Shown: piece by piece, positions 24,628-32,305 of the stretch
How the letters are laid out: each line of letters starts with the position of its first letter
How positions within the stretch are numbered: position 1 is the first letter of the stretch
Source of the DNA: Kroppenstedtia sanguinis
Lineage (GTDB): Bacteria; Bacillota; Bacilli; Thermoactinomycetales; DSM-45169
Direction of reading: 5' to 3'
Assembly (NCBI RefSeq): GCF_050433445.1
Contig: NZ_JBNPXF010000006.1
Location: forward strand, 62,001-126,000
Length of the DNA stretch: 64,000 nucleotides
Translations under genes and position numbers: made by a program
The notes under the pieces: generated by a model
Databases searched by the model: none
Told to the model about the DNA's origin: nothing
Seen by the model: the letters and a program-made list of their open reading frames with translations, nothing else

Positions 24628-25809
24628 TTGAAATGGATGTGTTTCTTCATGACAGGTCGAGTTCCCCATCTGATCCTCTTCCTTCTCTTAGTCATCTGTC
24701 TCGGCTGTACTGCTGAAACCCCTACCACCGCGAAAACCGAGGCAGCAACAGCTCAGCCTTCCTCCTTGCGACTAGCCGTCGTCGGGGATATCATGATGCA
24801 TGATACTCAGATCCGTGCTGGAAAAACCGATTCCGGAACTTATAATTTCGATTCCTTTTTCAAGGAGATTCAGCCTTGGCTCTCTCAGGGCGACCTCGTC
24901 ATAGGAAACTTGGAGACCACCTTGCCAGGCAACGGGAAATCCTATTCCGGTTATCCCCTCTTCCGTTCCCCAGACGCCCTTGGTGACTCCCTGAAAAAAG
25001 CGGGATTTGATCTCTTGTCCACCGCCAATAATCACACGATGGATGCCGGTGAATCCGGAGTCCTTCGCACCCACCGGAAACTGACGGAACTGGGGATCCA
25101 ACCGATTGGAACCTCTCCGGGGCCGGAGCCACAGAAACCCCTCCTCATCGAAAAAAACGGGATCACTCTCGCCTTTTCCGCCTATACCTATGGAACCAAC
25201 GGAATCCCCCTTCCTGAAGGCAAGGATTACTTGGTGAATGGGATTGATGAAAATCGAATCCTGAAAGAGATTCGCGAAAGTCGCGAGCGGGGTGCTGAAT
25301 TTGTCGTGGTCACACTCCACTTCGGACAAGAATACCAGCGACAACCCAACGAAGAACAGAAACGACTCGTCAAGAAGCTATTACAAGGAGGCGCCGATGT
25401 CGTTTTAGGTGGACACCCTCATGTACTGCAACCGATGGAGCGTCAGAGGATAGAAGGAGAAGAAAAATTTGCAATCTATTCCCTCGGCAACTTCATCTCT
25501 GATCAACTGAAAACCTACACCAATGACGGAATCATCCTGTACCTCGATCTACATCGGACAAGCGTGAACCAGCCGGTTCAACTGCAACAGGTCTCTTATT
25601 TGCCCACCTATGTCCACAAATACAACCGGAACGGGGTAAGACGATTCACGGTGCTCCCCATCGAAGAAAAGGGGAAATGGACAGGCCCTTCCTATCCCGG
25701 ACTATCGGAACAGACCTTGAAACGCACATGGAAAGACACCACCACCCTGATGCAATCCCTTGATAGTTTCCCTGTCTTCTCCCAACCCCTCGAGAAAACA
25801 GCACGTTAA
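24628..25809 (+). CDS. CapA/PgsA family lipoprotein (metallophosphatase-like)
   Basis: A 393-residue lipoprotein of the poly-gamma-glutamate synthesis CapA family, a calcineurin-like fold. The N-terminus has a signal with lipobox VICLGC. The fold motifs follow: LAVVGDIMMHDTQI (metal-ligating Asp), GDLVIGNLETTLPG, LSTANNHTMDAG, VVTLHFGQEYQ and GGADVVLGGHPHVLQPME. No capB or capC is adjacent, so a polymer-synthesis role is not supported by context. The start is uncertain: TTG 24628, ATG 24637 or ATG 24649, none with a good ribosome site; a very short leader is implied by the -10 box. Confidence 0.85.
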   Translation: MKWMCFFMTGRVPHLILFLLLVICLGCTAETPTTAKTEAATAQPSSLRLAVVGDIMMHDTQIRAGKTDSGTYNFDSFFKEIQPWLSQGDLVIGNLETTLPGNGKSYSGYPLFRSPDALGDSLKKAGFDLLSTANNHTMDAGESGVLRTHRKLTELGIQPIGTSPGPEPQKPLLIEKNGITLAFSAYTYGTNGIPLPEGKDYLVNGIDENRILKEIRESRERGAEFVVVTLHFGQEYQRQPNEEQKRLVKKLLQGGADVVLGGHPHVLQPMERQRIEGEEKFAIYSLGNFISDQLKTYTNDGIILYLDLHRTSVNQPVQLQQVSYLPTYVHKYNRNGVRRFTVLPIEEKGKWTGPSYPGLSEQTLKRTWKDTTTLMQSLDSFPVFSQPLEKTAR

Positions 25810-25820
25810 ATTCCTCCATC

Positions 25821-25866
25821 AGCCGGACTTTTTACCTGGCTTTTTAAGTCGGGTGTTTTTTTCTGT
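25821..25866 (+). terminator. Terminator of CapA-like gene
   Basis: CCGGACTT/AAGTCGGG arms with one mismatch around a loop, followed by GTGTTTTTTTC. Confidence 0.65.
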
Positions 25867-26269
25867 ACCAAGTTTGCTATACAAACTAATCTGCGGTTTG
25901 TGATTCGATGAAAACTGGAAATCCTGATCCCAAAATCAAAAAAACAGCCACTTCGCATGAAGCGAAGTGGCTAACCCCCGTATGGGCTTATTCATGCAGA
26001 CCTAATCTGTACTCGTACCTTTTGCAAATCGAATAGAACCTGCCCGCCTGAAGGCGGGGCTGGATGCCCTCTTATTTCACGAAGATCCTCCGTCGCCACC
26101 CGTTGTCGATATCTTTTAAGCACTTTTTGCGGAATTCCCTTAAACGGCCTGGATCCGATTTTAATTCATGAAAGGTTATAGGCTATCCAACGAGGATTGT
26201 GCATCCTGGGGTATTAAGTTCTTCACCAATCACGCCCGATGTTGAAGACATTTCTAAGACGACAAACCT
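25867..26269. other. Intergenic accessory DNA with remnants
   Basis: About 400 bases with no intact gene. It contains a strong minus-strand terminator (25946-25972), a small GC-rich hairpin (26043-26058) and a copy of the ACTAATCTGC sequence that recurs at 27089 and 28594. A minus-strand stretch can be read as protein-like, with a stop (KRYRQRVATEDLREIRGHP), but I do not recognise it. Confidence 0.4.
25940..25972 (-). terminator. Minus-strand terminator
   Basis: A perfect 11-bp stem AGCCACTTCGC/GCGAAGTGGCT (25946-25956 with 25962-25972), followed on the minus strand by GTTTTTTTTG. It lies about 300 bases past the GNAT gene. Confidence 0.8.
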
Positions 26270-26740
26270 TTATAAATCTTGCGAAAGTCGGACCATATCG
26301 ATGACTTGGATGCCATTTTCAAAAATTGGTTTATCGTAATGTCTAATAAAAAAATCGCGATCAATAGAAGTCATTCTAAAACCGCATTTTTGATATAATG
26401 CCAATTGAACGACTCCTGAATTTCCAGTTCCTATTTCAACGGTTTTATAACCTTCATGTTTTGCCGTTTCAATTGCATGGAGGACAAGTTGTTTTCCATA
26501 TCCTTGACCATGAAAATCTTCATTCACCGCTATATTTACAATTTCTGCTGTTTTTGGTCGGGTTGGAATAAGGACATAAGTACCTATGATGAACCCATCA
26601 AGATCCATAATAAAGCACTTACCTCTTGAAATGTATTCTCTGACTAGCTTCTCTGATGGATCCGCCAACAATAATAACTCCAACGGCAACTCCTCATCCT
26701 TCTTTAATTCTCTAATCAATTTGAACACCCCAAATTTCAT
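26270..26740 (-). CDS. GNAT family N-acetyltransferase
   Basis: A 156-residue acetyltransferase. The acetyl-CoA pyrophosphate loop is NEDFHGQGYGKQLVLHAIET (R/Q-x-x-G-x-G/A form), preceded by PKTAEIVNIAV and followed by the beta-bulge region ALYQKCGFRM. The C-terminal SIDRDFFIRHYDKPIFENGI resembles a group of Bacillus GNATs such as YvbK. The gene has visibly lower GC and different codon use (many AAA, ATT) than neighbours, and no good ribosome site, which suggests acquisition. Substrate unknown. Confidence 0.8.
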   Translation of the reverse strand: MKFGVFKLIRELKKDEELPLELLLLADPSEKLVREYISRGKCFIMDLDGFIIGTYVLIPTRPKTAEIVNIAVNEDFHGQGYGKQLVLHAIETAKHEGYKTVEIGTGNSGVVQLALYQKCGFRMTSIDRDFFIRHYDKPIFENGIQVIDMVRLSQDL

Positions 26741-26799
26741 TTATTCCAGAATATCGAATTAAAGACAAGCTGCTGGAAACAACCATCATTGTTCAATTC

Positions 26800-26958
26800 T
26801 TACGCCTGATGGTAAGACAATTCCTCGGCATCACCACAACAAATTTAACATTTTGGATTCCTTTGAACCATTTCTTCCGTTAAATCAACAACGTAACATT
26901 TTTCAGCAAAAGGTGCGAACGTAAGGGCAGTATGCCCTGCTCTTAAAGTAAATATCAA
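26800..26958 (-). pseudogene. Remnant of a SAM-dependent methyltransferase
   Basis: Two adjacent minus-strand segments in different frames match one methyltransferase. Bases 26958-26848 read AGHTALTFAPFAEKCYVVDL and TEEMVQ, the motif I glycine loop and acidic loop of UbiE/YcgJ-like enzymes with the first glycines already changed. After a stop, 26844-26800 reads CGDAEELSYHQA, the motif II/III GDAEEL signature. The start, the C-terminal half and the normal DxGxGxGH are missing, so this is a decayed fragment just upstream of the GNAT gene. Confidence 0.6.
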
Positions 26959-27200
26959 CAAACCACATCTCGGTTCACCCCCTTCCCATTGTAGAATAAA
27001 AAACAATTGAAAATGGACGGAAAGCCAACTAAAAAATCATTCCTTAGCGAAAAAAAGGAGGGGGAATTTCATTTAGTTTGCGAAACAAACTAATCTGCAG
27101 ATGTGGAACACAAAAAAGCCCGGCCCATTGCCGGACTACAAGCGAATTGCCCTCGGTAAACACGTGATGGATCCCCCCTCTCTTTTCCTTCTTTCAGGCA
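26959..27200. other. Intergenic region with duplicated terminator
   Basis: AT-rich. It holds only the 51-bp repeat/terminator at 27089-27139 and a GTTTGCGAAACAAAC inverted repeat near 27076-27090. Confidence 0.4.
27089..27139 (-). terminator. PadR-gene terminator inside a 51-bp repeat
   Basis: Minus-strand hairpin AGTCCGGCAATGGGCCGGGCT followed by TTTTTTG. The surrounding 51 bases are identical, apart from one position, to 28594-28644. Confidence 0.75.
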
Positions 27201-27878
27201 TTATGGTTCATCTGTGTTTTTCTTGTTGTTCTCATCATCATTGACTATTTCAGAAAGCTCTGCTCGTGTTTTGTCGAGCAGCTTTTGTAGTTGTTCCTTT
27301 TTTTCAGGACTTTCCATAGCTAGACGACCTATCTTGAAAAATTCGTAGGTTAATCCCTGAATGTCAGATCTTAAAGTCTGCATTTCACTTAGATCCATAC
27401 TATTCTCAAGCCTATTCATTCTTGAGATAAAGGGATCTTCGTTTTGGTGTTTTTCTAAATAGCTTCGCCCCTCATCTGTAAGATGGTAAACCTTTTTCCG
27501 CCCTTCCTTCGTTACATGGACAAGATCCTGATCTTCGAGCATCTGGAGGGTCGGGTAAACCGAACCGGGACTGGGGGAATAAAACCCCTTGAACTTTTCT
27601 TCCAGTACCTTGATTAATTCATATCCGTGTCTCGGTTGCTCTTGTAACAACTTTAACAAGACGATTTTGATATCACCGCGCCTGAAAAAACGTTCTCCGC
27701 TAGGATCACCGCCAAATCCTTTACCTGCAAAGAAACGAAATCCACCTTGTCTGTCAAAGTGACTGTCTTCCCTTCCCCATCCCCTATCAAATCTACCGCC
27801 TTTAAAGAAGCCATGACGATCAAATGGACCTTGGCCTTCGAATAAAGGATACTGAAGAAAATCAGGTTTTTTGAACAT
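27201..27878 (-). CDS. PadR family transcriptional regulator
   Basis: A 225-residue regulator. Residues 1-65 are a Gly/Phe/Arg-rich low-complexity extension (FDRHGFFKGGRFDRGWGRED). The PadR winged helix follows (IKIVLLKLLQEQPRHGYELI, SPSPGSVYPTLQMLEDQDLV, YHLTDEGRSYL). The C-terminal coiled helices (about 160-225) would dimerise. ATG at 27878, with AGGAGG 6 bases upstream; an earlier in-frame Met lies within the operator region and has no ribosome site. Two ATATAT-centred palindromes overlap the promoter, so negative autoregulation is likely. PadR targets are often drug transporters, but none is adjacent here. Confidence 0.88.
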   Translation of the reverse strand: MFKKPDFLQYPLFEGQGPFDRHGFFKGGRFDRGWGREDSHFDRQGGFRFFAGKGFGGDPSGERFFRRGDIKIVLLKLLQEQPRHGYELIKVLEEKFKGFYSPSPGSVYPTLQMLEDQDLVHVTKEGRKKVYHLTDEGRSYLEKHQNEDPFISRMNRLENSMDLSEMQTLRSDIQGLTYEFFKIGRLAMESPEKKEQLQKLLDKTRAELSEIVNDDENNKKNTDEP

Positions 27879-27904
27879 GGTCAGCCTCCTGTTGTTTTTA
27901 TATA

Positions 27905-27955
27905 TTAACGATATATCGTTAAACAAATAATAACCGATATATCGTTAAATGTCAA
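27905..27955 (-). promoter_or_regulatory. padR promoter with twin palindromic operators
   Basis: Minus strand -35 TTGACA (27950-27955), 17-bp spacer, -10 TATTAT (27927-27932). A perfect 18-bp palindrome TTAACGATATATCGTTAA lies at 27905-27922, downstream of the -10. A second copy with two mismatches (27931-27948) fills the spacer. Confidence 0.85.
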
Positions 27956-28408
27956 GAACGAGATGCGATTTTCATCCGTTTCATCTCAGATATCTATAAA
28001 AAGGACACCTCCCCTGAATAAGGAAGTGTCCTTGATTCACATTGACCGCTGATACAAGCCTTTGAGAGATTCCGACAGATCGAGTGCGGACAGCTGCCGT
28101 CGGGGCCACCTCCGGACTGGTTCAGTCTGCTGTTCGGGAGGCGAAGTGGACCCTAGCTTTGTTTCGGTGCGGATCATTCAAACTTTATAGTATTATTGTC
28201 GATGGCCTTAATCACGCGACCCGTTGTCCTGCGACATTACAGGTGACGTCGATTCCCCCATAAGAAGATTGGAGGCATCTGCATGCTAAGTTTGCCCCGA
28301 AGCCATCTCTGTTGACGGCATCAACAGGAAAATAGTTCCCAGATGAAAAAAGGTAATGTTTCTAGTGCCCCCTCAGAGAAGATTGTGTGGGAAATCACAG
28401 AAAGGTAA

Positions 28409-28524
28409 GGAGGGTGGGGATTTGATTCGCCTTTGTACCCATAGGGCACAAGTCTCGCCAAGGTCACTCCGTTCCCGGTCTCGCTATGCGCTCTTTGCAA
28501 GAGATCGGAGCCGCCCCACCCTCC
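28409..28524 (+). repeat. Dispersed structured repeat, copy with ACAAGTCTCGCC module
   Basis: An 11-bp stem GGAGGGTGGGG (28409-28419) pairs perfectly with 28514-28524. The enclosed loop contains the ACAAGTCTCGCC...CTCGCTATGC module (28448-28489), shared with 8392 and 55967, and CTCTTTGCAAGAGATCG, shared with the repeats at 50.8, 52.1 and 55.8 kb. Non-coding. Confidence 0.7.
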
Positions 28525-28593
28525 TGCCTCCGCCTTGCTGAAAAACAAGATCAAAATTGCCTGAAGGGGCACTAGATGAAGTTTGTATAACTT

Positions 28594-28644
28594 ACTAATC
28601 TGCAGATGTGGAACGCAAAAAAGCCCGGCCCATTGCCGGACTAC
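28594..28644 (-). terminator. azoR terminator inside the second 51-bp repeat copy
   Basis: Same hairpin and T-run as at 27089-27139 (50 of 51 bases identical), here downstream of the azoreductase gene. Confidence 0.72.
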
Positions 28645-28714
28645 GAAGGAATTCCTGTCGACGAACCGATTAGGAACTTCGGGCCCCGATTGAATCAAGC
28701 CCTCTGCCTCCCGT

Positions 28715-29344
28715 TCAAAATCCTTTGGCCACCTCAATCGCTTGTCGGATCCCCTCCTCAACAATTTTCCCTCGCTTCTCGGGAAATTGGTTGTGCCCCT
28801 CTGCAATCACCGTTGTAATATCGGTGATCCCGAAGAGCTGCAAGTTTTTCACGACAAAGTTAACCGCCATTTCAGAACTGGCCGCCTCCCCTTCAGAGTA
28901 GAGGCCCCCGCGAGCGTTTAACAAAACCACCTTTTTATCCGGAACCAGACCAACAGCGCCTTCTGGCGTATAACGGAAGGTTTTTCCCGCTCGATTCAGA
29001 TAATCGATATAGGTGTGAAATACAGCAGGCACAGTCAGATTCCAAAGAGGAAATGCCATCACTACTTTATCTGCCGCCAAAAACTGATCCAAATGATGAT
29101 CGATAATATCCATAACTTCCTTCTCTTGCGGAGTCAGCTCGATTCCCTTACCGGATTTGGAAATTCCATTAATCATGCTGGCATCCATATAGGGTAACGG
29201 CACTCCATACAGATCCAACTCCACTACCTGATCCTCAGGATGAGATTCTTGATAACTTTTCAAGAAGGCCTCATACAACTGCACAGTCACCGATTGATCT
29301 GCGGGACGATTGTTTGCTTTGACAAATAACGTTGTAGTAGTCAT
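28715..29344 (-). CDS. azoR: FMN-dependent NADH-azoreductase
   Basis: A 209-residue flavodoxin-fold enzyme that reduces azo dyes and quinones with NADH and protects against thiol-reactive stress. It shows the family start (TTLFVKANNRPADQSVTVQL), the flavin-binding VVMAFPLWNLTVPAVFHTYIDY loop (split here: AFPLWN, then VPAVFHTYIDYLNRAGKTF) and VVLLNARGGLYS. Length matches Bacillus AzoR1/AzoR2 (about 208-211). TTGGAGGAATG precedes the ATG. A 14-bp palindrome at 29482-29495, about 140 bases upstream, could be a regulator site, but no regulator gene is adjacent. Confidence 0.92.
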   Translation of the reverse strand: MTTTTLFVKANNRPADQSVTVQLYEAFLKSYQESHPEDQVVELDLYGVPLPYMDASMINGISKSGKGIELTPQEKEVMDIIDHHLDQFLAADKVVMAFPLWNLTVPAVFHTYIDYLNRAGKTFRYTPEGAVGLVPDKKVVLLNARGGLYSEGEAASSEMAVNFVVKNLQLFGITDITTVIAEGHNQFPEKRGKIVEEGIRQAIEVAKGF

Positions 29345-29481
29345 ATATTCATTCCTCCAATGAAGAAACTCAGGATCGATGCTGAAGTGGATCCTTCGCT
29401 CATGATTTTACCGAAAAAGCCACCTTTCCGCATCCGCACCCAGACTCGCCTTCCTTACGGAAATCGTCTCAGTCCGGTTGT

Positions 29482-29495
29482 AAGACTATAGTCTT
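29482..29495. promoter_or_regulatory. 14-bp palindrome upstream of azoR
   Basis: AAGACTATAGTCTT, perfect palindrome in the otherwise empty azoR-glnA gap. Possible operator for a redox or quinone sensor; weak evidence. Confidence 0.35.
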
Positions 29496-29698
29496 GGGCT
29501 GTGAAAAAACAATCAGTACTTATGATGATACCAAAATACTCGGTTTTAGTGGCACAGGAAGATCTGACAGAAAAAGAAGATCCGTTGGTTTCGATTCTAA
29601 GCCTCCTACGAGAATGGGGTGAAGAAGAGCCCAGAATAACGGACATTCCCAAGAGTAAGACAGCAGGGATTTCAGCCACTTTTGTTCATCTCAATAAA

Positions 29699-29733
29699 GA
29701 GAAAACGCCCTCCCGCTGTCAAAGCAGGAGGGC
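29699..29733 (-). terminator. Terminator of glnRA operon
   Basis: An 11-bp stem with one G-U pair (29707-29717 with 29723-29733), 5-base loop, then GTTTTCTCTTT on the minus strand. Confidence 0.8.
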
Positions 29734-29743
29734 ACCTGTCAGT

Positions 29744-31084
29744 TTAATACAATGAAAGGTATTGTTCCCGCTCCCAGGGGTGCACCTGGCTCCGGAACAT
29801 ATCCCATTCGATCTCTTTGGCTTCGATGAAGTTGCGGAGGGCATGCTCACCGAGAGCCTCACAGATCACCGGATCTTTCTTCAATTCCTCCAGCGCTTCT
29901 TTCAATGTGGCTGGTAGCTGTTCGATCCCTGCTCGATCCAACTCTTCCTCGTCCATCACATAGATGTTGCGATCGGTCTCCTGGGAGAGCTCCAGCTGAT
30001 TTTGGATCCCATCCAATCCCGCCTTTAACATAACCGCGAGGGCTAGATAGGGATTGGTTGCGGGATCGGGACTGCGCACCTCCAGTCGGGTAGACAAACC
30101 CCGGGAAGCCGGAATACGAACCAAAGGACTGCGGTTGGTAGGGGACCAAGCCACATAGCAAGGTGCTTCATACCCCGGAACCAAACGTTTGTAAGAGTTC
30201 ACCAGCGGATTGGTGATTGCCGTAAACCCTTTGGCATGTTTCAAGATCCCAGCCAAAAAATAACGGGCGGTGCGGGAAAGCCCCAACTCATCGGATGGGT
30301 CATAAAATGTGTTTTCCTCCCCCCGAAAAAGAGAAAGGTGGGTATGCATCCCCGACCCACTCACCCCGTACAGCGGCTTCGGCATAAAGGTGGCATGAAG
30401 ACCGTAGCGACGGGCGATATTTTTCACCACCAATTCAAAGACCTGGATGTTGTCTGCTGCGGTGATCGCGTCGGTATATTTGAAGTCGATTTCGTGCTGA
30501 CCTGGGGCTACTTCATGGTGAGAGGCTTCAATTTCAAAGCCCAGCTTATCCAGAGTGATCACGATATCGCGACGGCAATTCTCCCCCAGGTCCATGGGAG
30601 CCAGGTCAAAATAGCCTCCCTTGTCGTTCAAATCCATCGTCGGGTCTCCCTTGGCATCTGTCTTAAACAGGAAAAATTCCGGCTCGGGACCGACATTTAA
30701 TGCACTGAACCCCATCGCTTCCGCTTCTTTCAATACATTCTTCAAAATGCCTCGGGGATCCCCCGCAAAGGGTTCACCATCGGGGGTGTACATATCACAG
30801 ACCAATCCTGCCACTCGAGAGTCCTCTGTCCCACCCCAAGGATAGATCACCCAGGAGTTCGGATCCGGGTGCAGATACATATCCGATTCCTCGATCCGCA
30901 CGAACCCCTCGATGCTGGACCCGTCGAACATCATTTTGTTGTCCAAGGCTTTTCCCAACTGGGACTTGGGGATCTCCACATTTTTGATCGTGCCCAAGAG
31001 GTCGGTAAACTGCAAACGAATAAACTCCACATTGTTTTCTTCAACGGATCGCAGAATATCTTCTCTGGTGAAACGTTTTGGCAT
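29744..31084 (-). CDS. glnA: Glutamine synthetase, type I-alpha
   Basis: A 446-residue enzyme that makes glutamine from glutamate, ammonia and ATP. Visible motifs: MMFDGSSIEGFVRIEESDMY near residue 50-70, VGPEPEFFLFK, NKxxP-type HEVAPGQHEIDFKYTDAI, SGSGMHTHLSLFRGEEN and the Glu flap region NPYLALAVMLKAG. The GS I-alpha form lacks adenylylation and is feedback inhibited; FVRIEESD contains the Arg that mediates glutamine feedback in Bacillus. It is the second gene of the glnRA operon; 27 bases separate it from glnR. In Bacillus the feedback-inhibited enzyme also regulates GlnR and TnrA by direct contact. Confidence 0.97.
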   Translation of the reverse strand: MPKRFTREDILRSVEENNVEFIRLQFTDLLGTIKNVEIPKSQLGKALDNKMMFDGSSIEGFVRIEESDMYLHPDPNSWVIYPWGGTEDSRVAGLVCDMYTPDGEPFAGDPRGILKNVLKEAEAMGFSALNVGPEPEFFLFKTDAKGDPTMDLNDKGGYFDLAPMDLGENCRRDIVITLDKLGFEIEASHHEVAPGQHEIDFKYTDAITAADNIQVFELVVKNIARRYGLHATFMPKPLYGVSGSGMHTHLSLFRGEENTFYDPSDELGLSRTARYFLAGILKHAKGFTAITNPLVNSYKRLVPGYEAPCYVAWSPTNRSPLVRIPASRGLSTRLEVRSPDPATNPYLALAVMLKAGLDGIQNQLELSQETDRNIYVMDEEELDRAGIEQLPATLKEALEELKKDPVICEALGEHALRNFIEAKEIEWDMFRSQVHPWEREQYLSLY

Positions 31085-31111
31085 GGAGGATACTCCCTTC
31101 GGATTTTAAAA

Positions 31112-31504
31112 TCAATGGAAGAAACGGGACAACTCACCGCGGATCAGGTGACTTTGATGGGGGCGTGAACTGAGCTCATGGAGCTGACGCTTCATCAGTT
31201 TGTATACTTCCGCTTTGGAGAGATCGGGCTTTACCGGCGACAACTCCGGCTGGGAGACCTGTGCCTGCTCCCACAACACTTCCTTCACACCGGCGACGTT
31301 GACCCCTTTTTCCATTAAAGACTTGATGCGCAACAGTTGATCCACATCATTGAAGGAAAACAACCGCTGCCTTCCCTGAGTCCGGGCCGGATGGATCAGC
31401 CCTTGCTGTTCATAATAGCGAATCTGCCGGGGAGTCAATTCCGTAAGCTGCGTCACAGTTCCCATCGGGAACAAGGGAAGGTTCCGACGAAGATCATCAC
31501 CCAT
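31112..31504 (-). CDS. glnR: Nitrogen repressor GlnR (MerR family)
   Basis: A 130-residue MerR-type repressor of nitrogen genes. The helix-turn-helix is VTQLTELTPRQIRYYEQQGL followed by IHPARTQGRQRLFSFNDVDQLLRIK. The C-terminal tail (HELSSRPHQSHLIRGELSRF) is the region that contacts feedback-inhibited glutamine synthetase in Bacillus. GAGGAGG precedes the ATG. A perfect GlnR/TnrA box lies just upstream of the promoter, so autorepression is expected. Confidence 0.95.
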   Translation of the reverse strand: MGDDLRRNLPLFPMGTVTQLTELTPRQIRYYEQQGLIHPARTQGRQRLFSFNDVDQLLRIKSLMEKGVNVAGVKEVLWEQAQVSQPELSPVKPDLSKAEVYKLMKRQLHELSSRPHQSHLIRGELSRFFH

Positions 31505-31536
31505 CCACAGTACCTCCTCAACAAAATCACGATTCC

Positions 31537-31586
31537 ATTTTAAGGCTGTCTCGTAAAGCTGTCAAGTGATGTTAGGTTATCTGACA
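31537..31586 (-). promoter_or_regulatory. glnRA promoter with GlnR/TnrA box
   Basis: -35 TTGACA (31560-31565), 17-bp spacer, -10 TAAAAT (31537-31542). Immediately upstream, TGTTAGGTTATCTGACA (31570-31586) fits TGTNA-N7-TNACA exactly. Confidence 0.88.
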
Positions 31587-31679
31587 TGAAAAAATACCTA
31601 CCTGTAAATTAACAACAAAGATATTCAGCAATAAAGAGTCGGGAAGCTTACTATCTCCGATCCCTTCCTCATATCTTAA

Positions 31680-31703
31680 AAAAAAGCACCCTGTTCAGGG
31701 TGC
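31680..31703 (-). terminator. Terminator past DUF456 fragment
   Basis: An 8-bp stem GCACCCTG/CAGGGTGC (31686-31693 with 31696-31703) followed on the minus strand by TTTTTTTTAA. Confidence 0.75.
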
Positions 31704-31723
31704 AATTCAATCCGTTTAAAATC

Positions 31724-31880
31724 CCAAAATCAAAAACCAGATTAACAAACCTACCATCAACAACGCCTTAATAAACACCCCCCAAAAAAACCACCAGGGT
31801 GCCATATCCCACCCGAAGGGCCTGTTGGCAGTCCTTTTTCAGGATCAGCTTCAGCAAAAAGACCGCCAAAAGCGACCATT
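31724..31880 (-). pseudogene. Partial duplicate of the neighbouring DUF456 gene
   Basis: About 157 bases closely repeat the 3' end of the DUF456 gene 580 bases away (for example GCCATATCCCACCCGAAGGG and TCAACAAACCTACCATCAAC-like stretches). Several substitutions and short indels break the frame, and the 5' two thirds are missing. It lies beyond a small membrane-protein gene, in the same orientation as the intact copy. Confidence 0.75.
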
Positions 31881-31961
31881 TGGCCAACTAAGCGACGATT
31901 TCATCGCAAAAGAAGGTTCGGTAAACACTGGGGCCTCTGTACATCAGCTAATCATGTAAAA

Positions 31962-32156
31962 TTATTTATTTTTTTCTTTCTTCACCGCACGCCAATCCCT
32001 AAATGACAAAATGATAGCGATCACAATCAGTATAAACCCCCCAATAGCTCCTACCGAAATGGAGTATAGGAAAAAGGGTTGCAATAGATTGCCCATGACA
32101 ATGAAGAAAACAGCAGCCATCGTAAAATAAAACACTTTAGGATTTCCTTTTAACAT
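31962..32156 (-). CDS. Small two-helix membrane protein
   Basis: A 64-residue protein with two transmembrane helices (VFYFTMAAVFFIVMGNLLQP and SVGAIGGFILIVIAIILSF), short basic ends and a Lys-rich C-terminus. GGAGGAAG precedes the ATG. AT-rich compared with neighbours. Not recognised as a named family. It sits between an intact and a truncated copy of the DUF456 gene. Confidence 0.7.
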   Translation of the reverse strand: MLKGNPKVFYFTMAAVFFIVMGNLLQPFFLYSISVGAIGGFILIVIAIILSFRDWRAVKKEKNK

Positions 32157-32260
32157 CCTTCTTCCTCCATTCTAACAACCCTTTACCACTATATCATACA
32201 CAATTTTACAAAATAGATTTTATGGAAACCAGCTTCGTCGCTTCACCCTTTTTTTTAAAA

Positions 32261-32285
32261 AACCCCGCCTGCAGAGGCGGGGGTT
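32261..32285 (-). terminator. Terminator of DUF456 gene
   Basis: ACCCCGCCT/AGGCGGGG(G)T stem with 4-base loop, followed by TTTTTTTAAAAAAAA on the minus strand. Confidence 0.85.
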
Positions 32286-32305
32286 CACTCTTTACATCAC
32301 GTCGA

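Larger units (their letters stand above)
27956..28714. other. Gene-poor accessory stretch
   Basis: No intact gene recognised in about 760 bases. It holds a minus-strand terminator-like hairpin (28001-28008 with 28026-28033, then TTTTTATAG), which implies a gene once lay upstream of it. An unassigned minus-strand open stretch (28319 to about 28216) follows, then the dispersed repeat at 28409-28524 and the 51-bp repeat at 28594-28644. Confidence 0.4.
31587..31961. other. Intergenic, holds DUF456 pseudogene
   Basis: No intact gene. The only identifiable content is the partial DUF456 copy (31724-31880) and its terminator (31680-31703). Confidence 0.5.

Noticed and set aside
25867..26269. Possible transposase fragment (KRYRQRVATEDLREIRGHP)
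   Set aside because: Short, interrupted by stops, and I cannot assign it to a family.
28321..28806. 161-codon open frame on the minus strand
   Set aside because: It runs across the dispersed repeat and the azoR 3' end in the wrong frame, has no ribosome site and no family-like pattern.
29501..29755. 84-codon plus-strand frame between azoR and glnA
   Set aside because: No ribosome site before its GTG and it runs through the glnA terminator. The middle looks somewhat protein-like, so a decayed gene is possible, but the evidence is too weak.
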